From IMG/VR virus record IMGVR_UViG_3300032236_000718, positions 1 to 64,000 of that record: a stretch of DNA of 64,000 nt. One strand, given 5' to 3'. Shown in pieces: positions 42,648 through 50,400 of this stretch; the stretch's first letter is position 1, and each line of letters begins with the position of its first letter. The notes under the pieces are model-generated. The model had not been told where the DNA came from. It worked only from the letters and a program-made list of their open reading frames with translations, and searched no databases. The position numbers and the translations under genes were made by a program. The DNA comes from a virus.

Positions 42648-42855
42648 GACAAATGAGGAGTTTGAGATGTTCATGAGCTACTCAGAGTTAGAGAAGTATT
42701 TGGCAGAGAACCCACAGGTTCAGCAGCAGGTCTCTGCACCAGCAATTGTGTCAGGCATAGCGACCAAGCCTGACGCAGGATTTCGTGATGTACTTAAGAG
42801 GATCAAGAGAGAGAACTCTCGCGGCTTTAAGAGGAGCACTGTGAATACCTTTTAA
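42619..42855 (+). CDS. Conserved phage protein, FmdB-like N-terminus
   Basis: 78 residues beginning M-P-T-Y-N-L-M-N, with F-R-D-V-L-K-R-I-K and ending in V-N-T-F. The start resembles FmdB zinc-ribbon proteins but no Cys remain. A conserved T4-like family member of unknown role. Confidence 0.7.
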   Translation: MPTYNLMNTKTNEEFEMFMSYSELEKYLAENPQVQQQVSAPAIVSGIATKPDAGFRDVLKRIKRENSRGFKRSTVNTF

Positions 42856-42879
42856 CACTAACCAATAAGAAGAATACCT

Positions 42880-43626
42880 ATGGAAACAACCGAGCGTCTA
42901 ACGAGAAAACAAAGAAGAATAGCAAGACAGCAGGGAATTAAGCCGGAAGAGAACATAGTCAAGTTAAATTTTAGGCTCAAGTATATCGAGCCGATGACTA
43001 AGAACCAGCAGCGTGCGTTCGAGGCATACGAGGACGGTAAGAACATGATGCTACATGGTATAGCAGGGACAGGTAAGTCCTTCATATCATGCTATATGGC
43101 GATGAGAGAGATCATCGACGGTTCTGACAGGTTTAAGAAGTTGGTTATTGTTAGGTCGGTCGTGCCGACTAGAGATATGGGATTCCTACCAGGTAATAAC
43201 AAGGAGAAGACCAAGGTATACGAGGCACCGTATCAGTCTATATTCACAGAGTTGTTTGGAAGGGCAGATGCTTATGAGTATCTTAAGCAAAAGGGATTTG
43301 TCGACTTTATATCTACCTCATTTATTAGGGGTGTTACTCTTAACGACTGTATCGTGGTTGTGGATGAGATTGCTAACCTTACTATTCATGAGCTTGACTC
43401 AGTTATAACCAGAGTCGGCAAGAACTGTAAGATCTTATTCTGCGGTGACTTCAGGCAGTCAGACTTCACTAGGTATGCCGACCGAGAGGGACTAAAGGAC
43501 TTCATGAAGATCATCAATAAGATGAAGAGCTTCGAGTTCGTGGAGTTCGACGAGAACGACATCGTTCGATCCAGCATGGTCAAGGAGTATATTATAGCCA
43601 AGGATCGGTTGGGGATCATGGCCTAA
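42880..43626 (+). CDS. phoH: PhoH-like ATPase
   Basis: 248 residues. Walker A is G-I-A-G-T-G-K-S and Walker B V-V-V-D-E; R-S-V-V-P-T-R-D-M-G-F-L-P-G is the PhoH signature. PhoH is very common in large phages and may act as an RNA helicase/ATPase under stress. A promoter follows it. Confidence 0.94.
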   Translation: METTERLTRKQRRIARQQGIKPEENIVKLNFRLKYIEPMTKNQQRAFEAYEDGKNMMLHGIAGTGKSFISCYMAMREIIDGSDRFKKLVIVRSVVPTRDMGFLPGNNKEKTKVYEAPYQSIFTELFGRADAYEYLKQKGFVDFISTSFIRGVTLNDCIVVVDEIANLTIHELDSVITRVGKNCKILFCGDFRQSDFTRYADREGLKDFMKIINKMKSFEFVEFDENDIVRSSMVKEYIIAKDRLGIMA

Positions 43627-43634
43627 AATAGTTG

Positions 43635-43663
43635 TGTACATTAATTTTATTATGTGATAGGAT
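43635..43663 (+). promoter_or_regulatory. Sigma70-like promoter TGTACA-N17-TAGGAT
   Basis: The -10 ends 6 bases before the ATG at 43670, so transcription should begin at or near the start codon. Confidence 0.65.
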
Positions 43664-43669
43664 TATAGA

Positions 43670-44320
43670 ATGAGAAGAGTATTCGAGCACGAGCCGCTGT
43701 CAGCGATGTCGGTCACCAGAGTGACACTGCACGACAAGCGGTACTACGAGTGTCCGACCGGCACCTATCAGTCGGTCACCACCATCATCGGCGACCATAT
43801 GGGCAAGGAGCATCTCGACGCGTGGAGGGCTCGTGTCGGTGAGGAGCAGGCTAGCAAGATCACGACTCAGGCAGCTAATAGAGGGACTGCGGTTCACGAG
43901 TTGTGCGAGAACTACCTGAACAACCATGAGGATTTCGCTCGCAGGGCAATGCCGTCAAATATACTGACTTTCAATGGTATTCGACCAGTTCTTGACCAGC
44001 ATATAGGCAAGATATATGGTATAGAGCACATGCTATACTCACCGACGCTTAAGGCAGCAGGAACCTCTGACCTGATAGCAGAGTATGACGGCGTCAACTC
44101 GATCATCGACTTCAAGACATCTCTTAAGCCAAAACGTGAAGAGTGGATCACTAATTACTTTCTTCAGTCGACCGTGTATGCTATGATGGTGGAGGAGATG
44201 TATGGTATACCTGTCCCCCAGTTTGTGATTATTATAGCCGTTGACCATGAGGAACCACAGGTATTCGTGAAGCAGAAAGACCAGTTTGTGGACACAGTGA
44301 AGGATATATTCATTCGATGA
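43670..44320 (+). CDS. PD-(D/E)XK exonuclease (Cas4/RecB-like)
   Basis: 216 residues. G-T-S-D-L-I-A-E-Y-D...I-I-D-F-K-T-S is the GxxD...DxK core, with R-G-T-A-V-H-E-L-C upstream and Q-S-T-V-Y-A downstream, as in RecB-like phage exonucleases. No ribosome site precedes the ATG and the promoter predicts a leaderless mRNA. Probably recombination or host DNA breakdown. Confidence 0.88.
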   Translation: MRRVFEHEPLSAMSVTRVTLHDKRYYECPTGTYQSVTTIIGDHMGKEHLDAWRARVGEEQASKITTQAANRGTAVHELCENYLNNHEDFARRAMPSNILTFNGIRPVLDQHIGKIYGIEHMLYSPTLKAAGTSDLIAEYDGVNSIIDFKTSLKPKREEWITNYFLQSTVYAMMVEEMYGIPVPQFVIIIAVDHEEPQVFVKQKDQFVDTVKDIFIR

Positions 44321-44634
44321 CAAAGACTCATAAGATCTTAGAGTTGAAGGACGCACCGAAGGACTCGGTGAAGTTAGCCGACCTGTTGTTTAAGGCGGCT
44401 TACGAGTATTTCTGTGCCTGTATACCAGAGCAGCCGCACGACTATATACTGAAGGTTGCTCAGGACTCGGCTAACGACAAGATCAAGAATGCTATAGAGA
44501 ACTTTAAGACATATGACTGGCCGGTGTTCGAGAGTCTAGTCAATGAGATCAACACGTACCGTAAGCTGGCATCGATGAACGACACGGCTCACATGACTTA
44601 CGTCAATCCAAACAAGACGCGCTGGTCACATTAG
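44317..44634 (+). CDS. Hypothetical protein, 105 aa
   Basis: Helical, ATGA overlap with the nuclease gene, so cotranslated. Ends W-S-H. No recognised motif. Confidence 0.6.
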   Translation: MTKTHKILELKDAPKDSVKLADLLFKAAYEYFCACIPEQPHDYILKVAQDSANDKIKNAIENFKTYDWPVFESLVNEINTYRKLASMNDTAHMTYVNPNKTRWSH

Positions 44635-44637
44635 TAT

Positions 44638-44666
44638 TGTACAAAATCTATACATCGTGTTAGAGT
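44638..44666 (+). promoter_or_regulatory. Sigma70-like promoter TGTACA-N17-TAGAGT
   Basis: The -10 ends 6 bases before the ATG at 44673: another predicted leaderless transcript. An alternative TATACT abuts the ATG but has a 23-base spacer. Confidence 0.6.
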
Positions 44667-44672
44667 TATACT

Positions 44673-44921
44673 ATGAGAACATATGACATAACTAGAGTAT
44701 CATACGACACAAAGTTAGGCTACGCGTGGCAGTTGACCTTGCGCGAGGGGACTAATACTAGGACACAGTACCTGTATACTTACGAGAAGGCAGAGGCTGA
44801 AGGTAAAGCGTTTAGTCAGTTTAAGTATTACTATACTCACGACATGTTTAAGCTGACAGACGAGGAGCGAATACTTAAGGAACGGCATCAACAGAGAATA
44901 GCAGCTGGCGTCTACAATTAG
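44673..44921 (+). CDS. Hypothetical protein, 82 aa, possibly leaderless
   Basis: Tyr/Thr-rich beta-like N-terminus and helical end. No ribosome site; promoter directly against the ATG. Followed by the strongest terminator of the array. Function unknown. Confidence 0.6.
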   Translation: MRTYDITRVSYDTKLGYAWQLTLREGTNTRTQYLYTYEKAEAEGKAFSQFKYYYTHDMFKLTDEERILKERHQQRIAAGVYN

Positions 44922-44948
44922 GTCCACTTCTGGACCTAATTTTTTTTT
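44917..44948 (+). terminator. Rho-independent terminator, AGGTCCA family
   Basis: Perfect 10-bp stem ATTAGGTCCA/TGGACCTAAT with CTTC loop and nine T residues. The same arms recur at 45622 and 46055. Confidence 0.92.
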
Positions 44949-44969
44949 GCACACCAGCGCATTTTTTTA

Positions 44970-44998
44970 TGTACATTATCCCATTCTTATCGTACTGT
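44970..44998 (+). promoter_or_regulatory. Array promoter TGTACA-N17-TACTGT
   Basis: Canonical member of the array; followed by AAGAATATAAGC, shared by most members. Confidence 0.8.
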
Positions 44999-45017
44999 AA
45001 GAATATAAGCTAACCAA

Positions 45018-45233
45018 ATGGATGAACGAATGTACGACTTAGAGCACGTCCTCTCCCTCACGAGATCTATACTCTCCAACGACAAGCACCAGCAGCTCAA
45101 CGCTGTGTTGGTAGCCAATATCGTAGACAAGAGTCACTGCGGTGACGGTTACTTCTCGTGGGACGGCATACTAGACGACCTGTCAGAGATACTCGGCTAC
45201 GATCGTGCAGCCGAGATACTAGCCAACTCCTAA
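45018..45233 (+). CDS. Hypothetical protein, 71 aa
   Basis: Small acidic helical protein (H-C-G-D-G-Y-F-S-W-D motif). First gene of a promoter cassette; the gene at 45245 follows after 11 bases. Confidence 0.6.
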   Translation: MDERMYDLEHVLSLTRSILSNDKHQQLNAVLVANIVDKSHCGDGYFSWDGILDDLSEILGYDRAAEILANS

Positions 45234-45244
45234 TAGGATCACGC

Positions 45245-45616
45245 ATGATAACACTACCAGCAGGCCGATACCTGATCGGCGACCTATGCTATCGCGACGA
45301 GTACGTGTGGGACCAGATGATCTCCACTAAGGGAATGAGTGGCACAGTACACATCCCATACGAGGGAACAGACCACTCCTTCGTCATTCTCAACACAAAA
45401 TACGGTGACGGTGCCTACGAGGACAACAACCAAAATGTCTATTATGTAGACAGCGGAACGATCGGTATCATGAGTTGGGATGAAGGCACAGGGTATAACT
45501 CACCTATGGCCAGAGTCTTCGAGTTTACAGAAAGCTTTCAGGTATACAATGACAAGGGAAAGCTGCACTTCGGCAATATCGTCATCGACACGGATCCAGC
45601 TCTAGTGCAGTCTTAA
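45245..45616 (+). CDS. Conserved hypothetical protein with VDSGTIGI motif
   Basis: 123 residues. L-I-G-D-L-C-Y near the start, Y-G-D-G-A-Y-E-D and Y-V-D-S-G-T-I-G-I are hallmarks of a small beta-rich family widespread in phages and bacteria; function unknown. The ATG at 45245 with AGGAT upstream is preferred over an upstream in-frame start that overlaps the previous gene. Confidence 0.7.
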   Translation: MITLPAGRYLIGDLCYRDEYVWDQMISTKGMSGTVHIPYEGTDHSFVILNTKYGDGAYEDNNQNVYYVDSGTIGIMSWDEGTGYNSPMARVFEFTESFQVYNDKGKLHFGNIVIDTDPALVQS

Positions 45617-45620
45617 CCAA

Positions 45621-45644
45621 AATAGGTCCATATTAGGACCTAAT
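45621..45644 (+). terminator. Degenerate AGGTCC-family hairpin
   Basis: TAGGTCC/GGACCTA with a 6-nt loop but no T run. The 209-base gap to 45825 also holds a short GTCCA/TGGAC hairpin (about 45692-45704) and ACCGC/GCGGT (about 45709-45723), then a promoter. Confidence 0.5.
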
Positions 45645-45757
45645 TAAAACCGCATTAAATTAAACAAACGCGAGGTAAGGCTTCGCAAAAGCGTCCACAA
45701 TGGACCTAACCGCCCCTAGCGGTGCGTAAAAAAGTTCGTGTCAGGCGCATCTTTTTG

Positions 45758-45786
45758 TGTACATAAGCCACAAATCATCGTACTGT
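45758..45786 (+). promoter_or_regulatory. Array promoter TGTACA-N17-TACTGT
   Basis: Canonical member, 40 bases before the gene at 45826. Confidence 0.8.
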
Positions 45787-45825
45787 AAGAATATAAGCTA
45801 AAGCAAACACACACGGAGACACACG

Positions 45826-46053
45826 ATGAGCAATACATTCTCGGTAGCCTTAACCTTTAAGATCTCTGACTACACGCAGAGCATGCTGGACAACCTCGAC
45901 GGCTATGAGGACTACGCGGTCGAGGAGATCTCTCAGCTGTTCCAAGATCTATTAGAGCGTGAGCTGAAGCGTCAAGGCAGGACTCCTGAGCGGTTCATTC
46001 AAGATATCTGCATCAAGACGGCAGACACGATGAACGAGCTGATCGGAGAGTAA
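45826..46053 (+). CDS. Hypothetical protein, 75 aa
   Basis: Helical acidic protein alone in a complete promoter-gene-terminator cassette. GGAG lies within the leader. No recognised motif. Confidence 0.65.
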   Translation: MSNTFSVALTFKISDYTQSMLDNLDGYEDYAVEEISQLFQDLLERELKRQGRTPERFIQDICIKTADTMNELIGE

Positions 46054-46054
46054 G

Positions 46055-46082
46055 ATAGGTCCATTGTGGACCTATTTTTTTT
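46055..46082 (+). terminator. Rho-independent terminator, AGGTCCA family
   Basis: Perfect 9-bp stem ATAGGTCCA/TGGACCTAT with TTG loop and eight T residues. Confidence 0.92.
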
Positions 46083-46103
46083 ATGTCACAGCGAAAATAG
46101 TTG

Positions 46104-46132
46104 TGTACATTATTCTCAACTTATCGTACTGT
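46104..46132 (+). promoter_or_regulatory. Array promoter TGTACA-N17-TACTGT
   Basis: Canonical member with the AATAGTTG upstream context shared by several copies. Confidence 0.8.
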
Positions 46133-46168
46133 AAGAATATAAGCTGTGGTTACACTATGGAGACTGTC

Positions 46169-46333
46169 ATGAACATGTACACTAAGATGATCGCTGAGGT
46201 TGTAGGCTGTGACACGGATCGGGCACTGCGCATTCAGGACTATATGGAGTCTGACATGGATGTAGACTTCTCTGAGTCGTCTGAGCGTGCGCTGAAGACG
46301 CTGATCAAGATGGCTGCGGAGTCTGTGCAATGA
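46169..46333 (+). CDS. Hypothetical protein, 54 aa
   Basis: Met-rich acidic helix protein. The ATG at 46169 matches the GGAGACT-NNN-ATG leader of its neighbours; longer in-frame starts would lie within the promoter. Overlaps the next gene by ATGA. Confidence 0.6.
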   Translation: MNMYTKMIAEVVGCDTDRALRIQDYMESDMDVDFSESSERALKTLIKMAAESVQ

Positions 46334-46575
46334 GTCAGGAACTGATGATGCTGGAGCGGCTGCCTCTGGAGCGTGGCAAGCAGGTACTGAAGGAGCACCT
46401 GACTGAGGTGATCACTGATCCTGTTCAGCTGAAGATGATGCTGAACGACATCGACAGGAACTGCCGCAAGCCGTATGACGTGATGCGCATGTACTGGAAC
46501 AGCCGTCTGTCCTCTGAGGGTATGGGCGTGGCCAACTCTAGCTGGAGCCAGCGTAAAAAAGTTGTCGTGGGATAA
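46330..46575 (+). CDS. Hypothetical protein, 81 aa
   Basis: Helical, coupled to the 54-aa gene by ATGA overlap. R-K-K-V-V-V-G tail. No recognised motif. Confidence 0.6.
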   Translation: MSQELMMLERLPLERGKQVLKEHLTEVITDPVQLKMMLNDIDRNCRKPYDVMRMYWNSRLSSEGMGVANSSWSQRKKVVVG

Positions 46576-46584
46576 AAATAGTTG

Positions 46585-46613
46585 TGTACATTATTCTTAT
46601 TATATCGTACTGT
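46585..46613 (+). promoter_or_regulatory. Array promoter TGTACA-N17-TACTGT
   Basis: Canonical member; its 3' part lies in a 50-base perfect repeat (see 46603). Confidence 0.8.
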
Positions 46614-46652
46614 AAGAATATAAGTTGAACACACACACTGGAGACTACCATG
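46603..46652 (+). repeat. 50-bp perfect direct repeat, copy 1 (promoter -10, leader, ATG)
   Basis: Identical base for base to 47111-47160. It carries TACTGT, the initial transcribed region, a CA repeat, the GGAG ribosome site and the start codon. Confidence 0.9.
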
Positions 46653-47069
46653 TCCACACGCTCGATGATCGCAGTCAATGATGAGACCGGCACCAAGGCA
46701 ATCTACTGCCACTTTGATGGATACCTTGAGAATGTCGGCATGAAGCTGCTGAATAACTGGAACACTCCTGAGCTCGTGAGTCAACTGATGGAGCTGGGAG
46801 ATCTCTCATCGCTGGGCACAGAGATCGGTGAGAAGCAAGACTTCGACCTACCTACCAACAGGGATTGGTGCCTAGCATACGGCCGTGACCGCAACGAGAA
46901 GGGAACAGAGGCAGGAACGTTCCACTCGCTCTTCTATGCCGAGGGAACTCACAAGGCAGTCGACTACTTCTATGTCTTTGAGAACGGCGAGTGGTCGTTT
47001 AAGCGCAATGGATACAAGTTCGGGTACTCATCCCTGAGAGAGTATGCCGAGGAACTAGCACAAAAATAA
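46650..47069 (+). CDS. Conserved hypothetical protein, 139 aa
   Basis: Begins M-S-T-R-S-M-I-A-V and contains A-I-Y-C-H-F-D-G-Y-L and W-C-L-A-Y-G, the pattern of a family widespread in phages and bacteria with no known function. Expressed from the array promoter and GGAGACTACC leader. Confidence 0.75.
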   Translation: MSTRSMIAVNDETGTKAIYCHFDGYLENVGMKLLNNWNTPELVSQLMELGDLSSLGTEIGEKQDFDLPTNRDWCLAYGRDRNEKGTEAGTFHSLFYAEGTHKAVDYFYVFENGEWSFKRNGYKFGYSSLREYAEELAQK

Positions 47070-47092
47070 TTCGCATGACACTAAAATAGTTG

Positions 47093-47121
47093 TGTACATA
47101 ATCAGAAGATTATCGTACTGT
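47093..47121 (+). promoter_or_regulatory. Array promoter TGTACA-N17-TACTGT
   Basis: Canonical member; second copy of the repeated leader follows. Confidence 0.8.
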
Positions 47122-47160
47122 AAGAATATAAGTTGAACACACACACTGGAGACTACCATG
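47111..47160 (+). repeat. 50-bp perfect direct repeat, copy 2
   Basis: Identical to 46603-46652, 508 bases downstream; the genes attached to the two copies are unrelated. Confidence 0.9.
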
Positions 47161-47472
47161 AATAAAGACCGTACTCTCGCCCTCACCTACATCCTCACTG
47201 AAGCCGGTATCGATGACCTCAATGCAGTCTATGAGGCTGTGAAGGTTCGCCGTGAGGAGCTCGCCAAGCAAGTCAAGTACAGCATCGCCAAGGGCACCAA
47301 GGTGACATTCACCGCAAAGGGATCCCTCTACAAGGGTGTGGTCCTGTCCGTGAAGGTCAAGAACGCCGTGGTGGAGTGCGAGGTACCGGGCACTGCCTAC
47401 AACGGCAAGATGCAGAAGATCCCCAACACCATCGCCTATAACGTACCACTCAGCATGTTGAAGGTCGCATAA
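47158..47472 (+). CDS. Hypothetical protein with SH3-like C-terminus, 104 aa
   Basis: A helical N-terminal 35 residues followed by a K-G-T-K-V-T-F...G-V-V-L-S-V-K-V-K beta segment, like small KOW/SH3 folds. Codons are more G/C-ending than in the replication genes. Confidence 0.6.
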   Translation: MNKDRTLALTYILTEAGIDDLNAVYEAVKVRREELAKQVKYSIAKGTKVTFTAKGSLYKGVVLSVKVKNAVVECEVPGTAYNGKMQKIPNTIAYNVPLSMLKVA

Positions 47473-47499
47473 AAAGTTTGTGTGACCCGCACTTTTTTG

Positions 47500-47528
47500 T
47501 GTACATTATCTTATTCTTATCGTACAGT
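47500..47528 (+). promoter_or_regulatory. Array promoter TGTACA-N17-TACAGT
   Basis: Canonical -35; one change in the -10. Drives the three overlapping genes 47556-48060. Confidence 0.78.
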
Positions 47529-47555
47529 AAGAATATAAGCTGAATGGAGATTGAC

Positions 47556-47660
47556 ATGCTTACAGTGATCCTTGCCTACGCCCCCTTCATAGAGATAGCA
47601 CTCGGCGGCATTGCCGTCTGTGCAGTGTACGAGTTCTTCTTCATGGGAGACGCACAATGA
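47556..47660 (+). CDS. Tiny membrane peptide, 34 aa
   Basis: A single hydrophobic helix (A-Y-A-P-F-I-E-I-A-L-G-G-I-A-V) with GGAG upstream and ATGA overlap with the next gene. Function unknown; size and shape suit a membrane effector. Confidence 0.6.
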   Translation: MLTVILAYAPFIEIALGGIAVCAVYEFFFMGDAQ

Positions 47661-47869
47661 ACGTATCACAAGCCAGTCAGGTCATTGACAACCTTCGCAA
47701 CCGGTATAACTTCGGTCTCTTGGAGATGCTGGAGATCATGACAGACGAGTATGAGTCTGGTGGCCTCAGCTACTTCCGTCAGGTGTACAGCCTAGAGGAG
47801 CGTCAGGCATACAACGTCCTGATGGATGGCTTCCGCACCATGTTCCACGGCGATGAGGTGGCAGCATGA
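47657..47869 (+). CDS. Hypothetical protein, 70 aa
   Basis: Helical protein coupled to both neighbours by ATGA overlaps. No recognised motif. Confidence 0.6.
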   Translation: MNVSQASQVIDNLRNRYNFGLLEMLEIMTDEYESGGLSYFRQVYSLEERQAYNVLMDGFRTMFHGDEVAA

Positions 47870-48060
47870 TGCAGTCATACGTCATCATTGAGGTAGATCC
47901 TACCTACCGTGAGTCCCATGTAGTGGCAGTCTTTGACGATGAGGACGCTGCGTTTGAGGCCCGCAAGATCACTGAGGGCCGTCTCAGCGAGTCCATGAAG
48001 GACCGTGGTGTGTACCATAAGATCACGGTGTTTGAGACCAACAAGCTATACCGTGGGTGA
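47866..48060 (+). CDS. Hypothetical protein, 64 aa
   Basis: Alpha/beta small protein beginning with a strand Y-V-I-I-E-V-D-P. Third gene of the coupled set; ATGATG offers two starts three bases apart. Confidence 0.6.
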   Translation: MMQSYVIIEVDPTYRESHVVAVFDDEDAAFEARKITEGRLSESMKDRGVYHKITVFETNKLYRG

Positions 48061-48084
48061 ATAGCTGCTATGACAAGAATAGTG

Positions 48085-48113
48085 TGTACATAATCCGCAT
48101 TATGTCTTACTGT
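48085..48113 (+). promoter_or_regulatory. Array promoter TGTACA-N17-TACTGT
   Basis: Canonical member preceded by ATAGCTGCTATGAC, a short sequence also seen before the promoter at 48632. Confidence 0.78.
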
Positions 48114-48142
48114 AAGAATATAATGATTATGGAGATTGAGAT

Positions 48143-48286
48143 ATGACTACCGTGTTTACTGGCCAGAAGGCCTACGTCACCCGCAAGGTTCGGGACTACC
48201 ACAAGCGTGGTTGGGCTGTCACCAAGTGCCACAAGCACCCAGACGGCTCTGAGACTTACGTGATGACGTATGTAGGAAAGCGGTAA
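48143..48286 (+). CDS. Basic small protein, 47 aa
   Basis: Lys/Arg/His-rich beta-like peptide (R-K-V-R-D-Y-H-K-R-G-W-A-V). GGAG upstream, own promoter. A hairpin GGTGC/GCACC follows at about 48299-48317. Possibly nucleic-acid binding. Confidence 0.6.
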   Translation: MTTVFTGQKAYVTRKVRDYHKRGWAVTKCHKHPDGSETYVMTYVGKR

Positions 48287-48329
48287 GACCGCGCGCCCGG
48301 TGCGACTAGAGAGCACCCAGTAGGGGATC

Positions 48330-48593
48330 ATGGCTAGCCGTGCTTCAGCGATTGATAAGCACCGGGCAAACATTTTGGAGATGATGATGAAGTACGACTA
48401 TCTAAGCATCGAGCAGCTTCGGTCTGCTCTGGACCACATGGAAGCCAACTACTCTGCCGCCATGGACGGTGGGGCATACGGCTTGGCTGACGCCTTCCTT
48501 GACAAGATCACCGGTCTTGCCAATGAGCTGGCACACCGCTTCGACCACCTCATAGAGCAGGATAGCTACTCCCTTGAGGAGACCTTCGCCTGA
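48330..48593 (+). CDS. Hypothetical protein, 87 aa
   Basis: Helical protein (I-E-Q-L-R-S-A-L-D-H-M-E-A-N-Y). GGGGA upstream of the ATG. No recognised motif. Confidence 0.6.
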   Translation: MASRASAIDKHRANILEMMMKYDYLSIEQLRSALDHMEANYSAAMDGGAYGLADAFLDKITGLANELAHRFDHLIEQDSYSLEETFA

Positions 48594-48631
48594 TAAGCAC
48601 CTGGGGTATAGCTGCTATGACGAGAATGGTG

Positions 48632-48660
48632 TGTACATAATTGGTTTGATGAGATACATT
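48632..48660 (+). promoter_or_regulatory. Array promoter TGTACA-N17-TACATT
   Basis: Canonical -35, more divergent -10; 26 bases before the gene at 48687. Confidence 0.7.
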
Positions 48661-48686
48661 GGTATTATAAGCAATGGAGATACAAA

Positions 48687-48896
48687 ATGACTCTCATCAA
48701 AATCACCCTTCCCACCGACACCACCCTCTTCGACTTCCTCGACTTCCTCAACGCCTACTCCGCTAAACTCGTATCATCCGACAACCTCAATATCGACTTA
48801 CCTACCCAAACTGTAACTCTTGAATTCCCATCCAAACAATCCGCTCTCTCCGCACTCGACGAGATCGGATATCCACACCAAAACGTTTTTATCTAA
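48687..48896 (+). CDS. Hypothetical protein, 69 aa
   Basis: A beta-alpha-beta small protein (I-K-I-T-L-P-T-D...V-T-L-E-F-P-S). C-ending codons dominate. Function unknown. Confidence 0.6.
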   Translation: MTLIKITLPTDTTLFDFLDFLNAYSAKLVSSDNLNIDLPTQTVTLEFPSKQSALSALDEIGYPHQNVFI

Positions 48897-48920
48897 ACAC
48901 ACACATTAGGAGACACTACA

Positions 48921-49874
48921 ATGGCACACAATATCGAGATGGTCAACGGCAAGGCCCAGATGGCATACGTTGGCGAGACCCCATGGCACGGCCTTGGCAC
49001 ATCAGTCCCTGCAGACTTGACCCCAGCACAGATGCTGGAAGCAGCAGGCCTTGACTGGACTGTCCGCAAGGTTCCTGCCTTCGCTGAGGTTGCAGGCGAG
49101 AAGATCGCCGTGGGCAAGTCTGCCCTGGTACGGTCCTTCGACGACGCCCTCATCGACGTGGTCTCTGACGACTGGAACCCAGTGCAGAACCAGGAAGCGT
49201 TTGAGTTCTTCAACGACTTCGTGGCAGCTGGTGACATGGAGATGCACACTGCTGGATCCTTGCAGGATGGCAAGATCGTGTGGGGCATGGCCAAGATCAA
49301 GGACTCCTTTGAGCTCTTTGGTGGCGACAAGGTCGAGGGGCACCTGCTCTTCAGCAACTTCCACAAGTATGGCTACTCCACCGACGTTCGCTTTACCCCT
49401 ACCCGCGTGGTGTGCAACAACACCTTGGCTGTGGCTCTGGGTGAGGGCACCAACAACTTCTGCAAGATCTCTCACCGCAACAAGTTCGACGGTGACAACG
49501 TGAAGCAGATGCTGGGCATCGCCTCAGACAAGCTTGCCACCTACAAGGAGATGGCTGCTTACCTGGGTGCCAAGCGCTTCAATGACGAGTCGATCGTGGA
49601 GTACTTCACACGGGTGTTCCCTGTGACCTCCTCTGACTCCAAGAAAGAGAAGTCACGCAACGCTGAGTTGGCCATGCACGTCTTGCACGACCAGCCAGGG
49701 GCTAACTACGCAGAGGGTTCATGGTGGCAGGCATTCAACGCCGTCACGTACATGACGGACCACCTGATGGGTCGCAACTCAGACAGCCGCTTGTCGTCTG
49801 CCTGGTACGGCTACAACAAGGGCCTCAAGACAAAGGCCTTAGAGACTGCGATTGAGTTCGCAGAGGCAGCATAA
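48921..49874 (+). CDS. DUF932 phage/plasmid-like protein
   Basis: 317 residues. Starts M-A-H-N-I-E...A-Y-V-G-E-T-P-W-H-G-L-G and contains R-F-T-P-T-R-V-V-C-N-N-T-L-A-V-A-L, the DUF932 signature found in phages, plasmids and prophages. Function unknown. Codons are strongly G/C-ending compared with the rest of the window. GGAGACACTACA precedes the ATG. Confidence 0.9.
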   Translation: MAHNIEMVNGKAQMAYVGETPWHGLGTSVPADLTPAQMLEAAGLDWTVRKVPAFAEVAGEKIAVGKSALVRSFDDALIDVVSDDWNPVQNQEAFEFFNDFVAAGDMEMHTAGSLQDGKIVWGMAKIKDSFELFGGDKVEGHLLFSNFHKYGYSTDVRFTPTRVVCNNTLAVALGEGTNNFCKISHRNKFDGDNVKQMLGIASDKLATYKEMAAYLGAKRFNDESIVEYFTRVFPVTSSDSKKEKSRNAELAMHVLHDQPGANYAEGSWWQAFNAVTYMTDHLMGRNSDSRLSSAWYGYNKGLKTKALETAIEFAEAA

Positions 49875-49894
49875 TGTTTAAACAGGAGAAGACT

Positions 49895-50221
49895 ATGTCA
49901 CGCAGACAACGCATCATCAGCCACATCAAGCGCAACTACAGCAATGGGCAGGAGTTCCACTCCACCCGAGTGTCCCAGGAGATGGGCATCGACGTCAGCT
50001 TGGTCTCAGCCGTCATTGGCGAGATCCGTGACCAGGGCATGTTGACCATGGTACGGTCAGAGGCCGGACAGGGTGGACGCCGCCTTCGACACGTGTACGT
50101 CATGGCAAACGCCAAGTCGTCATTTGCCAAGAAGGTGTTGCAGACGATCGGCCACAAGACTCTGTCAGACTACTCGGATGAGGACATCTTGGCAGAGATC
50201 CAGCGGCGCATTGCAGCATGA
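49895..50221 (+). CDS. Winged-helix-like DNA-binding protein
   Basis: 108 residues. H-S-T-R-V-S-Q-E-M-G-I-D-V-S-L-V-S-A-V-I and the following G-M-L-T-M-V...R-H-V-Y-V-M look like a helix-turn-helix and wing. AGGAG upstream of 49895 favours it over the in-frame ATG at 49874. Possible regulator of the array. Confidence 0.65.
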   Translation: MSRRQRIISHIKRNYSNGQEFHSTRVSQEMGIDVSLVSAVIGEIRDQGMLTMVRSEAGQGGRRLRHVYVMANAKSSFAKKVLQTIGHKTLSDYSDEDILAEIQRRIAA

Positions 50222-50400
50222 GGCAGCTGCTAGTACCACGGCTGGAGACCCTTCGTGAGATGTGGTCTTTGGCACTTGACCTATACACGGCTGCGGAGAC
50301 AGTGGAAGCTCCTCCCAAGACTATGCTAGTGTTGAACACCCTGATGGATGACATCGCCGAGATGATTAAGGAGATCGAGAGTGAAGAAGATCATAGTTGA
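50218..50400 (+). CDS. Hypothetical helical protein, 60 aa
   Basis: ATGA overlap with the winged-helix gene; acidic C-terminus. No recognised motif. Confidence 0.55.
   Translation: MRQLLVPRLETLREMWSLALDLYTAAETVEAPPKTMLVLNTLMDDIAEMIKEIESEEDHS

Noticed and set aside
49002-49503. Long antisense and alternate-frame readings over DUF932
   Set aside because: They arise from the G/C-ending codon bias of that gene; products are low-complexity Arg/Ser or Val/Leu-rich.
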